This document shows positions 59,699 through 64,000 of a stretch of 64,000 nt of DNA, piece after piece. The DNA is from Glycomyces sp. TRM65418 (lineage in GTDB: Bacteria > Actinomycetota > Actinomycetes > Mycobacteriales > Micromonosporaceae). Numbering within the stretch: the first letter of the stretch is position 1; each line of letters opens with the position of its first letter. Made by a program: the position numbers and the translations under genes. The notes under the pieces were generated by a model, which was not told the origin of the DNA, searched no databases, and saw nothing but the letters and a program-made list of their open reading frames with translations. Location of the stretch: NCBI RefSeq assembly GCF_019710475.1, contig NZ_JAJFAX010000008.1:172623-236622 (forward strand). Direction: 5' to 3'.

Positions 59699-60757
59699 TC
59701 AGTCCTCGAGCCGATCGCTCCAGTGCCCGCGCCCCGCTTGCGCATGCTCCTGGGATTCGCCGTTCCACTGCGGGGACTGCGTCAGGTAGAACAGGTACGC
59801 CAGCGCCGGGCCGACGACGACCGCCGCGATCCCCACGGCCACCAGCAGCCCCTGCATGGTCGCCGGCGCGCCCGCGGCCTCGGCGATGGTCACCTCGTCG
59901 ACCAGGACCCACGGGTACTGGCCGATCCCCCAGCCCGCCATGACCGCCGCGACCGCGACCACCGCCGTGAGCCGTGCGATCCCGAACCGTCTGCGCCACA
60001 ACAGGACCAGTGTCGCGATCCCGCCCAGCGCCGAGAGCGCCATGACCGGCGCGGCCCGGCCGATCAGTCCCTCCCACAGCGTCGGCGCGTCGTGCTCGAT
60101 CGGGATGAGCGCCGCGAAGACCACCGCACCCGTGGCGGCCCCGACCACCAGCGACCGGACGCGCAGCCGCTGCGCCAGCGCCGCCTCGCCGCGCCGGGCG
60201 GCGTCCGCGGTCAGGAACGTCCCGGCCAGGAACGCGCAGGTGCCGACCGAGATCGCCCCGGTGAACAGCGACGTGGGATTGATCCACGAGGACCACGGGT
60301 CGCCGTTCCCGCCGGCCGGGACCCGGCCCGAGGCGATCGACCCGGCGATGGTGCCGAGGAAGAACGGCGCGAGGACCGAGGACATCGCGAAGACGACGCC
60401 GAAGAGCCGCGCCTGCCAGAGCGTCTCGCTGAACTTGCGGAACGCGAAGCTCGCACCGCGCAGGACGATGCCCACGAGCGCGAGCACCAGCGGCACGTAC
60501 AGGGTGGTCATCGCGGCGGCGAAGGTCTCGGGGAAGCCGGTCCACCAGGTGACGAGCACGTAGATGAGCCAGACGTGGTTGGCCTCCCACACCGGCCCGA
60601 TGCTGTAGTCGATGAGGGTCCGGACCTCGGCGCCGCGGCGCGCGCCGCCGGCGGTGAGGTCGTGGAAGCCCGAACCGAAGTCGGCGCCGCCGAGGACGGC
60701 GTAGAAGAGGACGCCCGCGAACAGCGCGGCGGCGACGGCGAACTCGACCGTCATCAT
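59699..60757 (-). CDS. cydB: Cytochrome bd ubiquinol/menaquinol oxidase subunit II
   Basis: The 352-residue protein has eight to nine hydrophobic helices and the family features: GGADFGSGFHDL early, then DYSIGPVWEANHVWLIYVLV, LVGIVLRGASFAFR, and GGPA-like AVVVGPALAYLFYLT at the end. It partners CydA in the oxygen-reducing bd oxidase. It overlaps cydA by four bases. No cydDC genes follow, so the assembly transporter is elsewhere. Confidence 0.95.
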   Translation of the reverse strand: MMTVEFAVAAALFAGVLFYAVLGGADFGSGFHDLTAGGARRGAEVRTLIDYSIGPVWEANHVWLIYVLVTWWTGFPETFAAAMTTLYVPLVLALVGIVLRGASFAFRKFSETLWQARLFGVVFAMSSVLAPFFLGTIAGSIASGRVPAGGNGDPWSSWINPTSLFTGAISVGTCAFLAGTFLTADAARRGEAALAQRLRVRSLVVGAATGAVVFAALIPIEHDAPTLWEGLIGRAAPVMALSALGGIATLVLLWRRRFGIARLTAVVAVAAVMAGWGIGQYPWVLVDEVTIAEAAGAPATMQGLLVAVGIAAVVVGPALAYLFYLTQSPQWNGESQEHAQAGRGHWSDRLED

Positions 60758-62187
60758 TTCGCGGCCTCCTCGGTCGCCGGGTCTTCAACGCGGTCGCGCA
60801 GGCGCGACTGCGGACCGTACGGGCTCGGCAGGTCGGCCGCCCCGGCCCGCCAGCGGCGCGCCATCGAACGCAGCACGACGATCGCGCCGACGGTCATGGC
60901 CCCGTAGAGCACGACCGACGCGCCGTAGACGCCCCAGAGCCCGGCCGAGTGGTCGGCCGCGGCCTCATTGGTGCGCATGACGCCGTAGACGATCCACGGC
61001 TGCCTGCCGACCTCCGTGGCGATCCAGCCCGATTCGAGGGCGATCACGGCGAGCACGCCGGCCGTCGAGGCGAACCGCAGGAACCAGCGGTGCTCCAGCA
61101 GGTCCCGTCGGCGCCAGCGCAGGAACCAGAACAGCGCGACCGCCGCCATGAGCAGCAGGCCGATGCCGATCATGGTCTGGAAGGCCCAGTGGGTGAGGTT
61201 GACCGGCGGCTGGTCCTCGTCGGGGATCTGGTCGAGGCCGGGCACGGGCTCGTCGAGCGAGCCCAGCGCGATGATCGAACCGAGGTAGGGGATCTCGATG
61301 GCGCCCTTGACCTCGCCTTCGATGAGGACGCCGCCGATGCGCAGCGGCGAGGCGCCCTCGTCGGTGGTCTCGGCGAGTTCGAACGCGGCGAGCTTGGACG
61401 GCTGGCGCTCCTCGAGCCCTTCGCCGAGGAAGTGCCCCACGAAGGGCTGGGCCAGGGCCGCGATGGTGGCGAACGCGAACGGGACGACGAACCCGAGCCG
61501 GTGGTGCCGGTCGCGCCTGCCGCGCAGCATCCCGGCGGCGTAGACGGCCGCGATCGAGAACCCGGCGACCATGTACGCGCCGACCCACATGTGCGCGAAC
61601 TGCATGAACGCCTGGCTGTTGAACATGACCGCCCAGGGCTCCACGTCGACGATCTGGCCGTCGACGATGTTGAAGCCGACCGGGTGGTTCATCCAGGCGT
61701 TGACCGCCAGCACGCAGTACGTGCCGAAGACGCCGGTGATCGCCATGGGCAGCAGCATGAGCAGGTGCACTTTGGGGGGCATCCGGCCCCAGCCGTAAAG
61801 GTAGATGCCGATGAAGATCGCTTCGAGGAAGAACGCGAGCCCCTCGAACGCGAAGGGCAGGCCGAGGACATCGCCGTAAGTGCCCATGAGGCCGGGCCAC
61901 AGGAGGCCCATCTCGAAGCTGAGGACGGTGCCGGAGACGGCGCCGATCGCGAAGAGGACGGCGGAGACCTTGCTCCAGCGCTTGGCGAGGTCCAGCGCGA
62001 CGGGGTCCTTCCGGCGGATGCCGCGCAGGTGCATCACGAAGATGATGGCCGGGAACGAGACCCCGAAGCAGGCCAGGATGATGTGCCATCCGAGGGACAG
62101 CGCCATCTGCTGGCGCGCCGGCATGAGGCCGGCGGGATCGGCGGCGACGGCGTCCGCGGCCTGGGCGAGGAGCTGAGATGCGTCCAT
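60754..62187 (-). CDS. cydA: Cytochrome bd oxidase subunit I
   Basis: The 477-residue subunit carries the haems. The b595 ligand His is in QMALSLGWHIILACFGVSFP, the GxFE-type acidic pair is in PFAFEGLAFFLEAIF (equivalents of E. coli E99 and E107), and the second haem region is MFNSQAFMQFAHMWVGAY. A Q-loop insertion is not visible, so it is the short-Q-loop form. Expression should be redox-controlled through the Rex palindrome upstream. A TAGCTT box lies six bases before the ATG, so the transcript may be leaderless. Confidence 0.96.
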   Translation of the reverse strand: MDASQLLAQAADAVAADPAGLMPARQQMALSLGWHIILACFGVSFPAIIFVMHLRGIRRKDPVALDLAKRWSKVSAVLFAIGAVSGTVLSFEMGLLWPGLMGTYGDVLGLPFAFEGLAFFLEAIFIGIYLYGWGRMPPKVHLLMLLPMAITGVFGTYCVLAVNAWMNHPVGFNIVDGQIVDVEPWAVMFNSQAFMQFAHMWVGAYMVAGFSIAAVYAAGMLRGRRDRHHRLGFVVPFAFATIAALAQPFVGHFLGEGLEERQPSKLAAFELAETTDEGASPLRIGGVLIEGEVKGAIEIPYLGSIIALGSLDEPVPGLDQIPDEDQPPVNLTHWAFQTMIGIGLLLMAAVALFWFLRWRRRDLLEHRWFLRFASTAGVLAVIALESGWIATEVGRQPWIVYGVMRTNEAAADHSAGLWGVYGASVVLYGAMTVGAIVVLRSMARRWRAGAADLPSPYGPQSRLRDRVEDPATEEAAK

Positions 62188-62220
62188 GGTTTGAAGCTAT
62201 GCCCTGAACCGACTGAATCC

Positions 62221-62250
62221 ACGCCCTTGTGAATGCATTCACAAGGGCGT
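62221..62250 (-). promoter_or_regulatory. Rex operator upstream of cydA
   Basis: A perfect 30-bp palindrome (two 15-base arms, no spacer) is centred at 62235/62236. Its core TTGTGAATGCATTCACAA (62227-62244) matches the actinobacterial Rex consensus TTGTGAANNNNTTCACAA. It sits 34 bases upstream of the cydA start, upstream of or across the -35 position. Rex releases DNA when NADH rises, so cydAB should be induced when respiration is limited. The rex gene is not in the window. Confidence 0.9.
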
Positions 62251-62380
62251 GGAGAGCCGGATCGAACGTGTTCAAAAACGCGGGGACCTGCCGATATGCC
62301 CGGGGACCTCGGACTTCGTCACCGCGGCGCCCACCCGATCGCCGGAGCGCTCAATTTCTCAGCGGGACGCCCGACGGGGA

Positions 62381-63427
62381 CTATCGGAGACGGTACCGCT
62401 TGGGGAGCTTGAAGCCGTAATCGCGCATGACGTCGCGGAGCACGTCCGGGTAGTCGGTGATGATGCCGTCCACGCCGTCGTCGATGAGCTTGCGCATGGT
62501 GGCCTCGTCGTTGACGGTCCACGGGACGACCTCGATGCCGTGGTCGTGCGCGTGGTCCACCATCGCCTCGGTGACGTACGGCTCGTAGTCGGCGTCGTCC
62601 ACGCTGCCGTTCTGGGGGAAGCCGTGGACCGGCGAGAAGGCGTCGGCACCGAAGGAGTCGATCGCGGCGATCGGGTCGCCGCCGAAGTCGTCGATGTCGA
62701 TGCCGCCGAGCCAGGGCGAGGCCCCGGCCTGGCCGGTCTGGAGGAACGTGTAGTTGGTGAGGGCGACGATCGGCAGCTCGGGCGCGGTCTCGTTCATGAG
62801 CATGAGCGCGCCCCAGTCGAAGCTCTGGATGGTGACCTGGCGGCTGATCCGCGCCTCGCGGATGTCGGCGACGACGGCCTCGACGAACGCCTCGCGCGGA
62901 GCCGTCTCGCTCGGAGCACCGGCCTCGACCTTGGTCTCGATGTTGAGCGTGACACCCTTGGCGCGGTAGTCGCGCACGAGGTCGAAGACCTCGCTGAGCA
63001 GCGGCATCGGCTCGCCGGGGTGTGCTTCCTGGCCGGGGTGGCCCGGCTGGGTCAGAGTGCCGCAGTCGAGGGTGCGGACCTGGTCGAGGGTGAGGTTCGT
63101 GACGTACTTCCCGACGTACGGGTACTCGGGGTCGCCCTCGAAGGCCGGGGCGGTGTCGAGGCATTTCGACCCGGAGACCCGGCGGTCGTGGGTGACGACG
63201 GCGTGGCCGTCCTCGGTGATCTGGACGTCGAGTTCCAGGGTGCTGACGCCGAGTTCGAGGGCGTTGGCGAAGGCCGGGAGGGTGTTCTCGACGACCAGGC
63301 CGAGGCCGCCGCGGTGGGCTTGGAGGTCGAAGTCGCGCTTGGGGTGCGCGGCGGCGGGGAGTGCGGGCAGGGTGATGAGGAGTGCGGCTGCGGCGGTGAC
63401 CGCTGCCGCGGGGAGGATGCGTCTCAT
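62381..63427 (-). CDS. Secreted glycerophosphodiester phosphodiesterase
   Basis: The 348-residue protein has a Sec signal (RR start, hydrophobic 5-24, AAA-H cleavage region). The GDPD TIM-barrel follows: LQAHRGGLGLVVENTLPAF with the first catalytic His, VSTLELDVQITEDGHAVVTHDRRV with the metal-binding Glu/Asp and second His, LNIETKVE, TIQSFDW and the C-terminal DGIITDYPDVL. It cleaves glycerophosphodiesters outside the cell, plausibly from teichoic acid or lipid. It is transcribed towards cydA but is separated by the Rex site and 193 bases. Confidence 0.93.
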   Translation of the reverse strand: MRRILPAAAVTAAAALLITLPALPAAAHPKRDFDLQAHRGGLGLVVENTLPAFANALELGVSTLELDVQITEDGHAVVTHDRRVSGSKCLDTAPAFEGDPEYPYVGKYVTNLTLDQVRTLDCGTLTQPGHPGQEAHPGEPMPLLSEVFDLVRDYRAKGVTLNIETKVEAGAPSETAPREAFVEAVVADIREARISRQVTIQSFDWGALMLMNETAPELPIVALTNYTFLQTGQAGASPWLGGIDIDDFGGDPIAAIDSFGADAFSPVHGFPQNGSVDDADYEPYVTEAMVDHAHDHGIEVVPWTVNDEATMRKLIDDGVDGIITDYPDVLRDVMRDYGFKLPKRYRLR

Positions 63428-63483
63428 GGCCTCAGCTTCGGGGCCGAGCCTGACTCGGGGATGAATTGCCGCATTACTTCGGG

Positions 63484-63825
63484 TGACATTTCAACCTGCT
63501 GCGCCATGGGGGCCGGGCCGTACGGGCGGCGACAAAGAGGTCCGCGGAAGATGCGGTTCGCCTTCGGTAGTCCGGCCCATTGTGCTCAATGCGGAGAGCC
63601 TGACTTCAGCCTGCGGCACCATCGGGGCCCGGACCGTTGAGGCGACGACGAAGAGGCCCAATGCGGTTGAGATCCCTCTTCGGCAGTCCGGTCCATTGCA
63701 CTCAGCGCCGGGAGCCTGACTTCCGGCTGCGGCGCCATCGGGGCCCGAACCGTTGAGGCAGCGACAAAGCGGTCTAGTGGAGCCGAGGTCCCTCTTCGAC
63801 GGTCGGGTTCATTGCGCTCAGCGCG
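63484..63825. repeat. Three imperfect tandem copies of an approximately 116-bp unit
   Basis: Units start at TGAC: 63484 (117 bases), 63601 (116) and 63717 (109). Shared marks include a CTGCGGC..CCATCGGGGC segment, CCGTTGAGGC, a GACAAAG/GACGAAG box, CTCTTCG and GGTCCATTGCACTCAGCG. Units two and three look about 80% identical; unit one is more diverged. Small frames cross the repeats on both strands, but none has gene-like codon bias. The region is upstream of the glycerophosphodiesterase, which reads away from it, and its role is unknown. Confidence 0.7.
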
Positions 63826-64000
63826 TGACCGCTCCCGAGTCATCGCTCCCTTGCCGCCCAACCATTCCCGGGATGCTTCGTGAATCGGCCTCACCTGAAT
63901 TCACCCTTCCGAGTGTTGCCACGCCAAACCACACCGAGTCACAATTGAATCACAGATCGAACAAACAGACGGAAATCAGCAACACATTCGAGAACAGCGA
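63826..64000. other. Low-GC non-coding end of the window
   Basis: The last 175 bases are clearly AT-richer than the rest of the window, with AATTGAATC and AACAAACAGAC runs. They carry no frame with family resemblance. This looks like promoter or leader DNA for a gene to the right of the window, but no start can be assigned. Confidence 0.3.

Noticed and set aside
63484..63825. The tandem repeats as a CRISPR array
   Set aside because: Units are about 116 bp, diverged over their whole length, with no short invariant repeat and unique spacers, and no cas genes nearby.
63483..63894. Small frames of 78 and 102 codons within the tandem repeats
   Set aside because: No ribosome-binding site, no codon bias and composition dictated by the repeats. 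The plus and minus versions are equally (un)convincing.

Overview
The window is a gene-dense, very high-GC (roughly 70%) stretch of an actinobacterial (Actinomycetota) chromosome. The evidence is conserved housekeeping order (rpmE-prfA-prmC-tsaC next to an atp operon, argS-lysA-hom-thrC-thrB, rplM-rpsI-glmM), an actinobacterial Rho with a long charged insertion, a fused-type long delta subunit of ATP synthase, frequent GTG starts, four-base ATGA/GTGA overlaps and an actinobacterial-type Rex operator. The gene content fits the Micromonosporales/Glycomycetales area, but the sequence alone does not fix the genus. There is no sign of a phage, insertion sequence, CRISPR array or integrated island: this is core chromosome with small accessory segments.

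Layout. 1-2.8 kb: surface-polysaccharide genes (a WecG/TagA transferase cut by the left edge, a sulfotransferase, a family 2 glycosyltransferase). 2.9-7.1 kb: a compact module with a DUF4956 membrane protein, a VTC-type polyphosphate polymerase domain protein, a histidine kinase/response regulator pair and an exported Asp-rich protein. The two outward-facing promoters carry the same triple 11-bp CTTA repeat. 7.1-15 kb: ATP synthase (atpB-E-F-H-A-G-D read leftwards, with no atpC after atpD), an AtpZ-like protein and an AtpI-like membrane protein. 14.5-20.3 kb: LMW tyrosine phosphatase, tsaC/sua5, prmC, prfA, rpmE, rho. 20.8-27.3 kb: argS-lysA-hom-thrC-thrB. 27.4-30.9 kb: two DUF3105 paralogues, a DUF305 protein, an unknown membrane protein and a YjbR/MmcQ protein. 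31-35.6 kb: cysN, cysD, cysQ and a polyprenyl-phosphate sugar transferase. 35.8-39.8 kb: pth, rplY, prs, glmU.

39.9-44.2 kb: a xylose-type ABC transporter with its ROK regulator. 44.3 kb: tRNA-Gln. 44.4-46.8 kb: two paralogous membrane proteins and LemA. 47-49.7 kb: glmM, rpsI, rplM. 50-55.8 kb: a thiamine operon (thiE-thiO-thiS-thiG-thiD-thiC) headed by a TPP riboswitch. 56.2-59.6 kb: RsmC-like methyltransferase, unknown membrane protein, AraC regulator, RibD/DHFR-like reductase. 59.7-62.2 kb: cydAB with a perfect Rex palindrome upstream. 62.4-63.4 kb: a secreted glycerophosphodiesterase. The last 570 bases are non-coding and hold three imperfect tandem copies of an approximately 116-bp unit.

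How it fits together. Two themes recur. One is envelope polymer synthesis: a WcaJ-type initiating transferase, WecG/TagA, GT2, glmM/glmU (UDP-GlcNAc), and a sulfotransferase whose PAPS donor and PAP by-product connect to cysND and cysQ. The other is energy and redox: ATP synthase and Rex-controlled cytochrome bd. The least-described element is the two-component system flanked by polyphosphate-polymerase and Asp-rich exported genes, which appear to share an operator and so form a candidate regulon.
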